The notes: generated from the sequence alone by a model not told the origin. Positions 8,761 to 17,623 are shown, counted from the stretch's first letter. The stretch: DNA of 46,096 nt from Pirellulales bacterium (GCA_016930815.1 JAFGFZ010000378.1:1-46096); one strand, 5' to 3'. Numbers and translations: made by a program.

Positions 8761-10287
8761 ATGAAAAACATTGCATGGCTCGTTCTATGGTTGATGCTCG
8801 GTTCCTTTGTCCCGGCGGCGCAAGGCCTGGACGATGCATCACTGGAAAAGGCAAGAGAATCCGCGAAAATCGCGAGTTATTCCTTGAGCAAGGTCCAGCG
8901 GTGGCTCCATGAAGTGGCATTGACAAAGATTGAGCCGGAAACAGGCCTCTACCATCCAGATGGAAACTTCAACTACCAGGATGCGTGGGCCGATTGTTAT
9001 CCTTTTCTAGTTTGGGCCGCGTGGGCCACGGACACCGATGCCTTGAATGGGCCGGTTCGAAGTGCTTTGCACGCGGAGATCAAGAACTGCGGGAAAGGAT
9101 TCTTTACCGAAACCGCCAACACATTTGGTGGCAGTGAATACGTCAAGGACGGGCTGGTCGCTATCGTCGAGGTGACTGGAAAAGATGAATGGTTCGATCG
9201 GATGCAAGCGATTGAAGACGAAATATGGCAAGCCCCTACGATTGAAACACCCTATGGCATGATTCCATCCAAGAACATCGAAATCAATGGGGAGCAGATT
9301 CAGGTCCTGGCGCGCCTTTTCACCATGACCGGGGATAAGAAATACCTCGAATGGGCTGAACGGCTGGCGAACTATTACCTGCTTCCAGGGAATTTCGTTC
9401 CGTCCAGATTGCGCGACCATGGCTGCGAAATTGTTGGGGGACTGGGCCTCCTGCTTGGTGTCGAATCGGAGCACCATCCCGAAAAGGCAAAGGCTTATCT
9501 GCCACTCGTCAAAGAAATGCTCGATGAGATACTCGAACACGGAGCCAATGAAGATGGAATCATGTTCGACACGCTGGGGAAACCTGATAGCCGCTTAAGT
9601 GATGGCTGGGGCTACAACTATGTCGCCTACCTTTGCTACGACATGGCCGCCGGCGAGCCGGTGTACCGCCCCCATATCGAGCAAACACTCCGCAATCTGG
9701 CGAAGCCTCTCTACCAAAACTATCTGTGGGAAGGGAACAATATCGATGGTTTTGCCGATTCGATTGAAGGTGGCATTTATGTCCTGAACCGGCTCCCAGT
9801 TCCCGAAGCTGCGGCTTGGATTGATCGGGAAATGGCCACGAACGTCGTCCGATCCAATGATCCGTTAGAGACGGCACCACTCTGGGGAACCATGAAACTC
9901 GAATCGAATGGTGTTCGGACGACGATTATGCACGCCTTGATGCACACGCGCGGGCTCCTTGCACGACCGTGGCGCCAGGACCTATCCCTGGGGGCAAGTG
10001 ATACACAAGATGGAATGGTTGTTGTTATGAAGGCGAAGCGGGACTGGTCTGGTGAACTCGTCTTCGATATGCCGCGGCATCGAGTCTGGATGGGTTTCCA
10101 AAAGGACTGGCCGCGCATGAATACCATGCCCGAATGGTTCACGGTCGAAGAAAGAAAGGAATATGCCGTGGTGGACATTGCGTCCGGTCTGGAACAAACG
10201 GTTCCCGGAAAACGGCTCCACGAAGGTTTGCCTGTCGAACTGGCAGAAGGCGAGGAAAAGCTCTTCTTGATCCGAATCCATCCATAA
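8761..10287 (+). CDS. Secreted alpha/alpha-toroid (six-hairpin-type) protein, possible glycosidase
   Basis: A 508-residue protein starting at ATG 8761 with a clear Sec signal peptide (MKNIAWLVLWLMLGSFVPAAQG, cleavage after AQG). The mature part is helical, with repeated aromatic-rich segments (NYQDAWADCYPFLVWAAWATD; YLEWAERLANYYLLPG; DGWGYNYVAYLCYDMAAG). These resemble the (alpha/alpha)6 barrel of six-hairpin glycosidases and polysaccharide lyases. A beta-rich C-terminal region (LSLGASDTQDGMVVVMKAKRDWSG) is typical of the domain following such barrels. No family-specific catalytic motif could be pinned down, so the activity is open. The GH16 gene in this window shows that polysaccharide degradation is plausible for this organism. 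An upstream in-frame start at 8680 would bury the signal peptide and is rejected. Confidence 0.7.
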   Translation: MKNIAWLVLWLMLGSFVPAAQGLDDASLEKARESAKIASYSLSKVQRWLHEVALTKIEPETGLYHPDGNFNYQDAWADCYPFLVWAAWATDTDALNGPVRSALHAEIKNCGKGFFTETANTFGGSEYVKDGLVAIVEVTGKDEWFDRMQAIEDEIWQAPTIETPYGMIPSKNIEINGEQIQVLARLFTMTGDKKYLEWAERLANYYLLPGNFVPSRLRDHGCEIVGGLGLLLGVESEHHPEKAKAYLPLVKEMLDEILEHGANEDGIMFDTLGKPDSRLSDGWGYNYVAYLCYDMAAGEPVYRPHIEQTLRNLAKPLYQNYLWEGNNIDGFADSIEGGIYVLNRLPVPEAAAWIDREMATNVVRSNDPLETAPLWGTMKLESNGVRTTIMHALMHTRGLLARPWRQDLSLGASDTQDGMVVVMKAKRDWSGELVFDMPRHRVWMGFQKDWPRMNTMPEWFTVEERKEYAVVDIASGLEQTVPGKRLHEGLPVELAEGEEKLFLIRIHP

Positions 10288-10310
10288 TCTCGCATCTCCT
10301 ACACAAAAAC

Positions 10311-10372
10311 CACGTGGCACCCTGTTTCGCGTAGTTGACCATGTGGCATCGCGCGTCGTGTGGCTCTTGACC
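10311..10372. repeat. Imperfect direct repeat, about 30 bp, two copies
   Basis: Copy 1 (10311-10340) begins CACGTGGCAC and copy 2 (10340-10372) CATGTGGCATC; both end in TTGACC, and copy 2 has three extra bases. The origin is unknown. It lies just after the stop of the six-hairpin-type gene. Confidence 0.5.
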
Positions 10373-10482
10373 ACTCGCCTAGCATCCAGTGAGAGATAGA
10401 ATGATGGAAAGGGTGCTAGAGATTATTCTTTTTGTAGGGATTCCACGAGGATGGCCCATTTCAAATGAATTGCATGAGCGAA

Positions 10483-10513
10483 GAAGCCCGGCTTTTTGAA
10501 AAAGCTGGGCTTC
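10483..10513. terminator. Long stem-loop, possible transcription terminator
   Basis: Arms GAAGCCCGGCTTTTT (10483-10497) and AAAAAGCTGGGCTTC (10499-10513) pair over 15 positions with one mismatch (a G.T wobble in RNA). The inner A/T-rich part looks like a bidirectional terminator, although no clean T-run follows. A further copy of CCGGGCTTCTAG follows directly, so a dispersed repeat is an alternative. Confidence 0.4.
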
Positions 10514-10655
10514 TAGCCGGGCTTCTAGAGGGGCTTGGTGCGATATGCATGCAACATGATTGAACGGGACATAGTCATTCTTATTTGAGATTCTCTGAAT
10601 GTTGAGTAATCTAGAGATAGAGGAGCAGTCGAACAAACGACTTCTCTTCCATCCC

Positions 10656-10674
10656 CTCTCCCTCTGGGGGAGAG
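10656..10674. repeat. CTCTCCC/GGGAGAG palindromic intergenic repeat
   Basis: Arms CTCTCCC (10656-10662) and GGGAGAG (10668-10674) with a 5-nt loop, followed by TTCAGGTGAGGG. Similar sequences are scattered between genes in many bacteria. Function unknown. Confidence 0.45.
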
Positions 10675-10782
10675 TTCAGGTGAGGGCAATGAAACAGGAA
10701 AGTTATTTTTTTGGCCGTCCCGATAAGCTGGACTTTCATGACAACGATATGGACCAAGGCACACTCCTAGATACAATTTGTC

Positions 10783-12171
10783 ATGGCTGAAGTTACACCA
10801 ACGCGTGTCCGCTCCATCCTCAAAAAGCACATGCTTTTGGACGGTTACCCAATCGTGCTCGACATGGAGCATAGCCAGGGATCGCGGCTTGTGGATCGCC
10901 TCACAGGGCGTTCGTATCTTGATTTCTTTACATTCTATGCAGCCAATCCGCTCGGGATGAACCATCCCAAGCTAGTCAATAATCCTGATTTTCTAGGTCG
11001 GCTTGTCGCAGCAGCGATTAACAAGATATCCAATTCGGACGTCTATACCGTCCACTTGGCCCGATTTGTCGACACATTTTCGCGCGTTGGAATTCCGGAT
11101 CACCTGCCACACGCTTTTTTTGTCGCCGGTGGTGCATTGGCCGTCGAGAACGCGCTCAAAGCGGCCTTCGATTGGAAGGTCCGCAAAAACTTCAAGAAAG
11201 GGTGCCAGCGTGAGCTTGGAACGCAGGCACTCCACCTGGAACAGGCGTTCCACGGGCGGTCCGGTTACACGATGTCGATGACGAATACGGATCCGGTGAA
11301 AATCGCCTACTTCCCGAAATTTAATTGGCCACGAATTATCAATCCGAAGGCGAACGGGCCTCTTGCGCCGGAAGAGTTGGAACAAGTCGAAAAAACCGAA
11401 AAGATCGCGATCAACCAAGCCAAGGATTTTTTTCTAAAACGAAAAGATGATATTGCCTGCGTTGTGCTGGAACCCATCCAAGGAGAGGGTGGCGACAACC
11501 ATTTCCGGCCAGAGTTCTTGCGTTGCCTGCGAGACCTGGCGCATGAAAACGATGCGTTGCTCATCTATGACGAGGTTCAAACAGGAGTTGGTCTGACTGG
11601 CACGTTTTGGGCTTACGAGCAGTTGGGTGTTGAACCGGATATTTTGGCTTTTGGCAAGAAGTCCCAGGTTTGTGGAATTTTGGCGGGGCATCGAATCGAT
11701 GAAGTCGAGGACAATGTCTTTCGGAAGTCGAGCCGCCTGAACTCGACATGGGGAGGGAATCTTGTGGATATGGTCCGATTCGATCGGATTCTCGAAGTGA
11801 TCGAAGAGGACCATCTCGTTGACAATGCCGCGGACGTTGGAAATTATTTGCTGGCTCGAATTCGCGAGTTTGCCAACGAGATGGAATATGTCAAAGCCCC
11901 ACGTGGCCGGGGCCTGATGTGTGCTTTCGACCTACCCAGTCCCGAAATACGGAATCAAGTCATCAAAGCCTGCTTCGACCGCGAACTGATCATCCTCGGT
12001 TCCGGAACACGTACAATCCGATTCCGGCCCGCGCTGACGGTTTCGAAAGAAATAATCGACGAAGGGCTCGGCATTTTGCGCCAGGCCCTCAAAGCGGTAA
12101 TGGAGCCTCCCTTGACGGGCGAATCCATGTCCATCTCCGAATGCCAATCCCAAATCAGAATAGAAAAATAA
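10783..12171 (+). CDS. lat: L-lysine 6-aminotransferase (class III PLP aminotransferase)
   Basis: The 462-residue protein is a class III aminotransferase. It has the fold landmarks FFVAGGALAVENALKAA (cofactor phosphate region), AFHGRSGYT, VVLEPIQGEGGDNHFRPEFL, LIYDEVQTGVG and the PLP-lysine segment AFGKKSQVCG. The last of these, with the FFTFYAANPLG start, matches the lysine epsilon-aminotransferase branch rather than ornithine or GABA enzymes. Lat moves the epsilon-amino group of lysine to 2-oxoglutarate, giving alpha-aminoadipate semialdehyde. In other bacteria it serves lysine catabolism, beta-lactam precursors or stress physiology. No piperideine-6-carboxylate dehydrogenase gene is adjacent, so the next step is unseen. 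The gene stands alone, converging on the DUF4954 gene. The start is chosen from MAEVTPTRVRSILKKHML; no clear Shine-Dalgarno sequence is seen. Confidence 0.88.
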   Translation: MAEVTPTRVRSILKKHMLLDGYPIVLDMEHSQGSRLVDRLTGRSYLDFFTFYAANPLGMNHPKLVNNPDFLGRLVAAAINKISNSDVYTVHLARFVDTFSRVGIPDHLPHAFFVAGGALAVENALKAAFDWKVRKNFKKGCQRELGTQALHLEQAFHGRSGYTMSMTNTDPVKIAYFPKFNWPRIINPKANGPLAPEELEQVEKTEKIAINQAKDFFLKRKDDIACVVLEPIQGEGGDNHFRPEFLRCLRDLAHENDALLIYDEVQTGVGLTGTFWAYEQLGVEPDILAFGKKSQVCGILAGHRIDEVEDNVFRKSSRLNSTWGGNLVDMVRFDRILEVIEEDHLVDNAADVGNYLLARIREFANEMEYVKAPRGRGLMCAFDLPSPEIRNQVIKACFDRELIILGSGTRTIRFRPALTVSKEIIDEGLGILRQALKAVMEPPLTGESMSISECQSQIRIEK

Positions 12172-12272
12172 ACCCGTAGGGCAGCGCCGTTGACAATTTT
12201 CTAAATGAATGTTTCTAAGGTCATGTTTCCCACGGGCGTGTTTCATGTTGTGTATTTGGAACTTTAAATGCG

Positions 12273-12289
12273 TTTCGCCGAAGGCGAAA
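12273..12289. terminator. Stem-loop between convergent genes
   Basis: TTTCGCC (12273-12279) and GGCGAAA (12283-12289) form a 7-bp stem with a GAA loop in the 200-bp gap between the convergent lat and DUF4954 genes. A second small palindrome, AGGGC-GAT-GCCCT, follows about 20 bp on. It is a plausible bidirectional terminator, but without a strong T-run. Confidence 0.4.
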
Positions 12290-12373
12290 TGGACCGTAGC
12301 CTAGGACAACGAGGGCGATGCCCTGGCGATGAGAGGATTTGCGACAGATTGATGGCGTAGAACGTGTATCGAT

Positions 12374-14368
12374 TCAAGAAAATGCCGCGGCGCGTTGCGC
12401 GATTTCTTCGATTTCTCTTTGGATCTTTTGGACGAATGGATTGTCCTCGAAGGTGCCTCGAACTGCCGTGAAATCGGCAGTCAACTCGTTGGACGACGGG
12501 TTGACACCGAATCCGGTCCGAGTCAATTCGTCGAATTCCCGGTTTGCATCGCCGAGGATCAATTTGAGGAATTTCGTTCGAACATCTCGCCATGACTCGG
12601 CCGCAGCCTTTACATCGTCGGCCGTCATCATGGGGATCTCTTTACCGAAATGTTTCCGGTATGCCCAGACGACCCATGCCCATTCGTCTTCGAGGTAGGC
12701 TGCATGGATTCGACCCAGTTCCAATTGCAGGCGATCGATCGAGTCGATTTCCCCCGATTCGATCCGGTCCGCAAGCAGGTCGAATCGAGATTGAGGCATC
12801 ATCTGTCCGGCCAGGTCAATCCATTCTTCACTGAAGACGGCATCCGGAGCAATGGCGAGTGACTTGGCCAGATCGTTCATTCCATTTCTCCGTGCGATTT
12901 CGATACGGGACACAAGCCGTTCCTGCAGGTACATTTCGATCCCGCCCCGGTAGTACTTGATGCCGGTCCGGAGCAAAACGCGACGGACCTCCGCGCCATG
13001 GATCATCACGAATTGTTTGGAACGGTCCGTTGTTTCCATGAGGTTGCGGAGTATCTCGGATCCGCGTAGCATCCTGCCGACAGTCAGGGGGCTGAAGACG
13101 TCAAAATCGATGATATCACGCCGAACCGGCCCCCGGCGACGATCGCGGGCCGGCCATTTGGCGCCGTCTCGGACTGTCCCGACCGTGGATAGGTACATAC
13201 CGGGTACCATTTCACAGCGGCCATCCGATTTTGCCTCGATATGGCTGAATGGGAAATCACGCGTGTCGAAAGTCCGTGTGTGTTTACCCAACACGACCGA
13301 GAACGGGCCGACCCGGCATGGCCACATCATGTACGAAAACGAACCGGTCTTGCATCCACGTTCGAGCTTACCTTCATGGACGGGGCCCAGTTTGTACATA
13401 TGATTCGATTGGTTCGTACCGCTGCCCGCGTTGTAGAAACTGAAGAGCCCGGCAATCAGAAGTGTGCTTTTATGGTGCGTTACCGTATAGGGTCCGGCAA
13501 AGACGCTACATGCCTCGCCATGAAACCCTTCACAATTCGCGAAGAAGAGGGATCCTTCGGCCGAGAACTGTTTCCCAATCTGGCAGCCTTGACCAACGAA
13601 GGATTGGCGGACGATGGCACCATCGGACAACGTTGCTCCTTCCGCAAGGATAAAATGTTCGGCAACCACGCCGGGACCGATGAAAGTCGCAGCTTCGGGG
13701 CAGCTCAAAATCGTGCCATCCTCGAGCGCGGATGCGCCTTGGATATTTGCCGCATCGCTGATTTCGACGTTCACAATCCGCGCCACCGAAGAAATGCGCG
13801 CGCCGGAACCGACCGTTCCCGTATCCTTCCGCGCTGATTCCGCGGCCTGTTTCACCAGGGTCGCCAGCCTATGAGTCATGGTCGGCCGCCATCGGACGAG
13901 GCACTGGAGGTATGCGAGCTGGGCCGAGAGATCATTCAGGAGGATCACCTCGCGGCCACCTCCTTCATTCACGGCCTGGACCTCGATACCATTCCCAAAT
14001 CTCGCACCGGGATTCGTTTCCATGATCCCGACACCCTCGATCGAAACTCGATCGCGGATGGTGTAGTTTGCGATATGGGAACCGATATTGGCGATACGAC
14101 CATTGTCGCCGATTGTGCAGTTGGCAAGAACGGCATCGTAGATTCCGGCCAGTTTGGGCGGGCCACTATCGTTCGGGACCAAACCATTGAATGTTCCAAG
14201 TCGGATATCACCGATGAATTGGACCCGCCGGACCCGGTCGGCTCTGAAATCGGTTGCCACTTGGACACGCGACCAATCCTCGGCCAGGCAGCCATTCGAT
14301 TCCAGTGCATCAATTTGTCCGGAGGTCAGGGGTTGGTACTGCTTCGTCGTAGGCACAGGATTCCTCAT
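12374..14368 (-). CDS. DUF4954-type protein with left-handed beta-helix
   Basis: A 664-residue protein starting at ATG 14368, one base after the TGA of the upstream acyltransferase gene, so translation is probably coupled. The middle has hexapeptide-like turns (GDNGRIANIGSHIANYTIRDRVSIEGVG; EGATLSDGAIVRQSFVGQGCQIG) typical of left-handed beta-helix proteins such as acyl- and nucleotidyl-transferases. The overall sequence resembles DUF4954 proteins known from Bacteroidetes and planctomycetes, whose function is not known. The last 150 residues are helical and charged. It might act on sugar nucleotides or acyl groups, but no catalytic residues can be named. A longer in-frame start at 14437 would overlap the neighbour by 68 bp and is rejected. 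Confidence 0.72.
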   Translation of the reverse strand: MRNPVPTTKQYQPLTSGQIDALESNGCLAEDWSRVQVATDFRADRVRRVQFIGDIRLGTFNGLVPNDSGPPKLAGIYDAVLANCTIGDNGRIANIGSHIANYTIRDRVSIEGVGIMETNPGARFGNGIEVQAVNEGGGREVILLNDLSAQLAYLQCLVRWRPTMTHRLATLVKQAAESARKDTGTVGSGARISSVARIVNVEISDAANIQGASALEDGTILSCPEAATFIGPGVVAEHFILAEGATLSDGAIVRQSFVGQGCQIGKQFSAEGSLFFANCEGFHGEACSVFAGPYTVTHHKSTLLIAGLFSFYNAGSGTNQSNHMYKLGPVHEGKLERGCKTGSFSYMMWPCRVGPFSVVLGKHTRTFDTRDFPFSHIEAKSDGRCEMVPGMYLSTVGTVRDGAKWPARDRRRGPVRRDIIDFDVFSPLTVGRMLRGSEILRNLMETTDRSKQFVMIHGAEVRRVLLRTGIKYYRGGIEMYLQERLVSRIEIARRNGMNDLAKSLAIAPDAVFSEEWIDLAGQMMPQSRFDLLADRIESGEIDSIDRLQLELGRIHAAYLEDEWAWVVWAYRKHFGKEIPMMTADDVKAAAESWRDVRTKFLKLILGDANREFDELTRTGFGVNPSSNELTADFTAVRGTFEDNPFVQKIQREIEEIAQRAAAFS

Positions 14369-14369
14369 T

Positions 14370-15767
14370 TCATTGAGTATGATGCGTTTCCCACAGATCG
14401 GGGATAAGTTCGCGGGTTTTGTTTTCCATTTCCTCATCGCTAATCGCGGTCAAACGGCCTTCCTTTTCGTACTGATCCATTACCCATCGAGCCAGTTTGT
14501 GGATTTTGATTTTGTTAACACGATCCCGGCCAGTGAGGCCGAAGAACTCGTTAACCCAATGGGTGATCCCGTCGGCGCCGCTTTTATCGGTGATTGCAAC
14601 TTTTGGAGGGCGGTTCAACAATTTGGTGGTGTCCATGATGTTGTAGATCCGTTCGTCGCTCCGTAATCCGCTGGCATGGATGCCAGCTCGCGTTGTGTTG
14701 AAGTCTTTGCCGACAAACGGGTAGTGTTCCGAAATTGGAAATCCAATGGATGTCATGTATTCGGCCAATTCCGTGATAACCGTTGTATCGATTCCGCATA
14801 GATCCCCTTTCAGGGCGATGTATTCCATGAGAGCGCCTTCGATTGGCGGATTGCCGGTCCGTTCACCGTAACCGAAAAGAGTGCCGTTGAATGCATCACA
14901 GCCATAAAGCCATGCGGTCGATGCGTTCGAAAAAACACGGTGGAAGTCGTTATGCCCGTGCCATTCCAGACGATCTGAGGGGACACCGCATTCCCGATTC
15001 AGTTTGTAGATTAATTTTGGAATGCTTCGGGGTAATTCGGCGTTTGGATAATGAATTCCGAATCCCATCGTGTCGCAGAGTCGAATCTTGACTTTCATGT
15101 TCTCGGGGACCGCCATGGACATCTCCTGCAACCGGTCGACAAATGGCAAGACGAATCCATGAATATCCGCGCGTGTTAGATCCTCCAAATGGCATCTTGG
15201 CCGTACTCCGGCGTCAAAAGCAGCATCAACAATTTCACAATAGTTTTCCATGCACTCCTTGCGGCTTTTGAATTTGAGCTTATGGAAGATGTGGTAGTCG
15301 CTGCTACTGGTCAGTATCCCAGTCTCCTGTAATCCAGCTTCCTTGACGAGTCGAAAGTCGCCTTCTTCCGCGCGAATCCACCCGGTGCATTCGGGATACC
15401 GATGCCCTAATCCGCGGCAGCGGTCCAATGCCTCACGATCATTCTTCGTATAGAGAAAAAACTCGGTCTGGCGGATGGTACCATTGGGGCCACCTAATCG
15501 AGCCAGCAAGTCGTAAATCCGGACCATTTGATCGACCAGGTACGGAGGACGGGCCTGCTGGCCATCGCGAAACGTTGTGTCCGTCACGAAAATATCCCGG
15601 GTTTTGACCGAATTGAAATCGAATTCGACTGGTTGGCCGTCAATGATTTCGATAACGGGCTGCTTTACGAATTTTATCAGAGGAGGCAGGTCATAAGTGA
15701 ATGTATCTTCGATCAGATTCGGCTCGGTCGTGTCTGTCAGCGGATGCTTTTGGCGTTCACTGGACAT
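14370..15767 (-). CDS. HMGL-type acyltransferase (isopropylmalate/homocitrate/Re-citrate synthase-like)
   Basis: This 465-residue TIM-barrel enzyme has the family start signature DTTFRDGQQ (Asp63-Gln71) and metal ligands HGH (His270, His272) in EWHGHNDFH. NASTAWLYGCDAFNGTLFGYGERTGNPPIEG corresponds to the conserved Gly/Glu-rich segment. Such enzymes condense acetyl-CoA with a 2-oxo acid: 2-oxoisovalerate for leucine, 2-oxoglutarate for homocitrate, or oxaloacetate for Re-citrate synthase. The C-terminus lacks room for the LeuA leucine-feedback domain (about 110 residues), so ordinary LeuA is less likely. An AGGAG six bases before ATG fixes the start. The next gene (DUF4954) follows after one base. 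No leuBCD or lysine-pathway partners are adjacent. The exact substrate remains undecided. Confidence 0.8.
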   Translation of the reverse strand: MSSERQKHPLTDTTEPNLIEDTFTYDLPPLIKFVKQPVIEIIDGQPVEFDFNSVKTRDIFVTDTTFRDGQQARPPYLVDQMVRIYDLLARLGGPNGTIRQTEFFLYTKNDREALDRCRGLGHRYPECTGWIRAEEGDFRLVKEAGLQETGILTSSSDYHIFHKLKFKSRKECMENYCEIVDAAFDAGVRPRCHLEDLTRADIHGFVLPFVDRLQEMSMAVPENMKVKIRLCDTMGFGIHYPNAELPRSIPKLIYKLNRECGVPSDRLEWHGHNDFHRVFSNASTAWLYGCDAFNGTLFGYGERTGNPPIEGALMEYIALKGDLCGIDTTVITELAEYMTSIGFPISEHYPFVGKDFNTTRAGIHASGLRSDERIYNIMDTTKLLNRPPKVAITDKSGADGITHWVNEFFGLTGRDRVNKIKIHKLARWVMDQYEKEGRLTAISDEEMENKTRELIPDLWETHHTQ

Positions 15768-16001
15768 GGCGATCTCCTAGAAAAGATATAGCGAGCGTGA
15801 GGGAGCGAGAAAAGAATGGAATTGAGCGGTTAAATCTCCTTTACGAACCAATCGAACCGCTGCAGACGGTCGGAATGGCGGGGAGGTCTACGAGCCTGAA
15901 AGCCGGCCGATCAAAAAACCGGATTTTCAAGGTTCGGTCCGTTCGTCAAACTGGCGATAACCAGGATTTTCACGAAGAGGGCTTGCGTATGGGATTGACT
16001 T

Positions 16002-16256
16002 TCAAACGTCGACCCCTTGATCCTTGCATACTTTCGTGATGAAATCAACGGCTTTTCCAATCGAATCGACCGCCAGGGCTGCTTCTTCTTCCATTTCGAT
16101 ACCGAATTCCTCTTCGAACATTGCGACAAGTTCGATCGATTGAATACTTTCAGCCCCCAAATCGATTGTGAATTTGTCTTCATTCTTGATGGTTGCGGGA
16201 TCGATTCCCAAAAGCTGCCCGGTGACAGCCTTGACGCGTTCTTCGACGGTAGCCAT
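16002..16256 (-). CDS. acpP: Acyl carrier protein
   Basis: An 84-residue acidic protein, the usual ACP size, with predicted helices and the 4'-phosphopantetheine site at Ser37 in DLGAESIQSIEL. Classical fatty-acid ACPs read DSL here; this one has Glu-Ser-Ile, while the following MFEEEFGIEM matches standard ACPs. It would shuttle acyl chains in the cytoplasm after activation by a phosphopantetheinyl transferase. The variant motif hints at a specialised ACP rather than the main fatty-acid one, but this is an inference. A strong AAGGAG lies about 8 bp before the ATG. It is 28 bp downstream of ackA on the same strand and probably co-transcribed, without fab genes nearby. Confidence 0.87.
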   Translation of the reverse strand: MATVEERVKAVTGQLLGIDPATIKNEDKFTIDLGAESIQSIELVAMFEEEFGIEMEEEAALAVDSIGKAVDFITKVCKDQGVDV

Positions 16257-16284
16257 GACGAATCTCCTTCACGAGAGTTCCAAT

Positions 16285-17493
16285 TTACTTTTTCTTTTGC
16301 TTTTCCATGGCGATCTCATAGGTATCGCCGGCAATCGCGCGTTCTTCGTCGGTTGGGATGACGAGCAATTTGACGCGGCTGCTGGCGTCGCTGATTTCAC
16401 CTTCCACGCCCACGGTTTGTTTGTTTCGAAGCAAATCGAGTATGATTCCAAGCGGTTCGAAACCGCGGCAGATTTTTTCGCGAACGTAGGTGGAGTTTTC
16501 TCCAATTCCGCCGGTGAAAACGATGGCATCAACACGTCCCATCGCGGCGGCGTATGCACCGATATATTTTTTAATACCGTAACAGAAGACATCAATTGCC
16601 AACGCTGCTCGATCATCATCTTCCCGTGCTTTTTCGACAAGCGTCCGCATATCATTGGAAATGCCTGAAATCCCTAGTAGGCCGCTTTTCTTGTTGCACA
16701 AGGTCTTGAGGGCGTTGGTATCGTAGCCCTTCTCGGCCAGATAGAACAGAATGGCTGGATCGAAGCTGCCGCTCCGCGTGCCCATCACCAGGCCTTCGAG
16801 CGGCGTGAGGCCCATGGATGTATCGATACTCCGGCCGTCTTTCACGGCGGTGATGGAGCAGCCATTTCCCAGGTGGCAGGTGATGCAGTTGATATCGTAC
16901 TTGTGCCTTCCGAACAGTTTGGCCGAACGCCGAGCGACCCAGCGATGCGAGGTGCCGTGAAAGCCATATCGCCGGATTCCGTATTGTTCATACAATTCGT
17001 ACGGCAGAGCATACATATAGGCGACTTTAGGAATCGTGGTGTGGAATGCCGTGTCAAAACAGGCGACTTGGGGAATGTCAGGCAGCGCGTTCTGCGCCGC
17101 GCGTATCCCGCTCAGATTGGCCGGATTATGAAGTGGTGCCAGATCGGCATACCGCTCGATGGATGCGATCACATCATCGTTAATGTGCACCGACCCCGTG
17201 AATTCCTCACCGCCATGAACCACCCGGTGACCAACTGCTTTGATTTCATTGAAACTGCCGACAACCTGTGTCGCGCCTTCGGTGAGTGATCGCAGGATCA
17301 GCAGCATTGCCTCTTCATGATCGGCGACCGGCATTTCTCGGTAGTGCTTTTCGCCGCCATTATCTTGGACGAGGGACGATTCGGATTCACCGATTCGTTC
17401 AACCAATCCTTTGGCCAAAATTGTCCAACCAGGCATTTCGTAAAGCTGGTACTTGATGGATGAACTACCACAATTAACCACAAGGACTTTCAT
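16285..17493 (-). CDS. ackA: Acetate kinase
   Basis: A 402-residue protein, the normal length of acetate kinase. Diagnostic ASKHA motifs are present: VVNCGSSSIKYQLY at the N-terminus, GHRVVHGG, YGFHGTSHRWV, CHLGNGCSI and FTGGIGENS. The enzyme converts acetyl phosphate and ADP to acetate and ATP, reversibly. Together with the pta gene 139 bp upstream on the same strand it forms the acetate overflow or acetate activation pathway in the cytoplasm. The acyl carrier protein gene follows 28 bp downstream. The 139-bp gap to pta contains a GCCGGTTT site (17535-17547) similar to the AACCGGTT palindromes elsewhere, possibly a regulatory site for ackA. Confidence 0.97.
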   Translation of the reverse strand: MKVLVVNCGSSSIKYQLYEMPGWTILAKGLVERIGESESSLVQDNGGEKHYREMPVADHEEAMLLILRSLTEGATQVVGSFNEIKAVGHRVVHGGEEFTGSVHINDDVIASIERYADLAPLHNPANLSGIRAAQNALPDIPQVACFDTAFHTTIPKVAYMYALPYELYEQYGIRRYGFHGTSHRWVARRSAKLFGRHKYDINCITCHLGNGCSITAVKDGRSIDTSMGLTPLEGLVMGTRSGSFDPAILFYLAEKGYDTNALKTLCNKKSGLLGISGISNDMRTLVEKAREDDDRAALAIDVFCYGIKKYIGAYAAAMGRVDAIVFTGGIGENSTYVREKICRGFEPLGIILDLLRNKQTVGVEGEISDASSRVKLLVIPTDEERAIAGDTYEIAMEKQKKK

Positions 17494-17534
17494 GGATCGA
17501 AAAGGATGGCAAAGTAATATTAGGGGGAATGATT

Positions 17535-17547
17535 AGAGCCGGTTTGG
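17535..17547. promoter_or_regulatory. AACCGGTT-like site upstream of ackA
   Basis: AGAGCCGGTTTGG lies about 42 bp upstream of the ackA start. Read on the ackA strand it is CCAAACCGGCTCT, one base different in the core from the 8590 site. Weak but well placed for a promoter-proximal operator. Confidence 0.25.
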
Positions 17548-17623
17548 AAGCCCTCGTGGCGAACCTGGCGATGACGTATTTCTCGGCGATTTGACAACTT
17601 TCAGTCGCTGAATTCAAGTTTTG

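Larger units (their letters stand above)
10288..10782. other. Intergenic region rich in short repeats and hairpins
   Basis: Nearly 500 bp with no convincing gene. It contains an imperfect 30-33-bp direct repeat ending in TTGACC (10311-10340 and 10340-10372), a long perfect-but-one hairpin (10483-10513) followed by another copy of CGGGCTTCTAG, and a CTCTCCC/GGGAGAG palindrome of a kind common between bacterial genes (10656-10674). A promoter for the downstream aminotransferase gene must lie here, but none could be singled out. Confidence 0.55.

Noticed and set aside
16002-16256. ACP as part of a polyketide or nonribosomal cluster
   Set aside because: No ketosynthase, acyltransferase or adenylation gene is nearby; its neighbours are acetate and amino-sugar genes.
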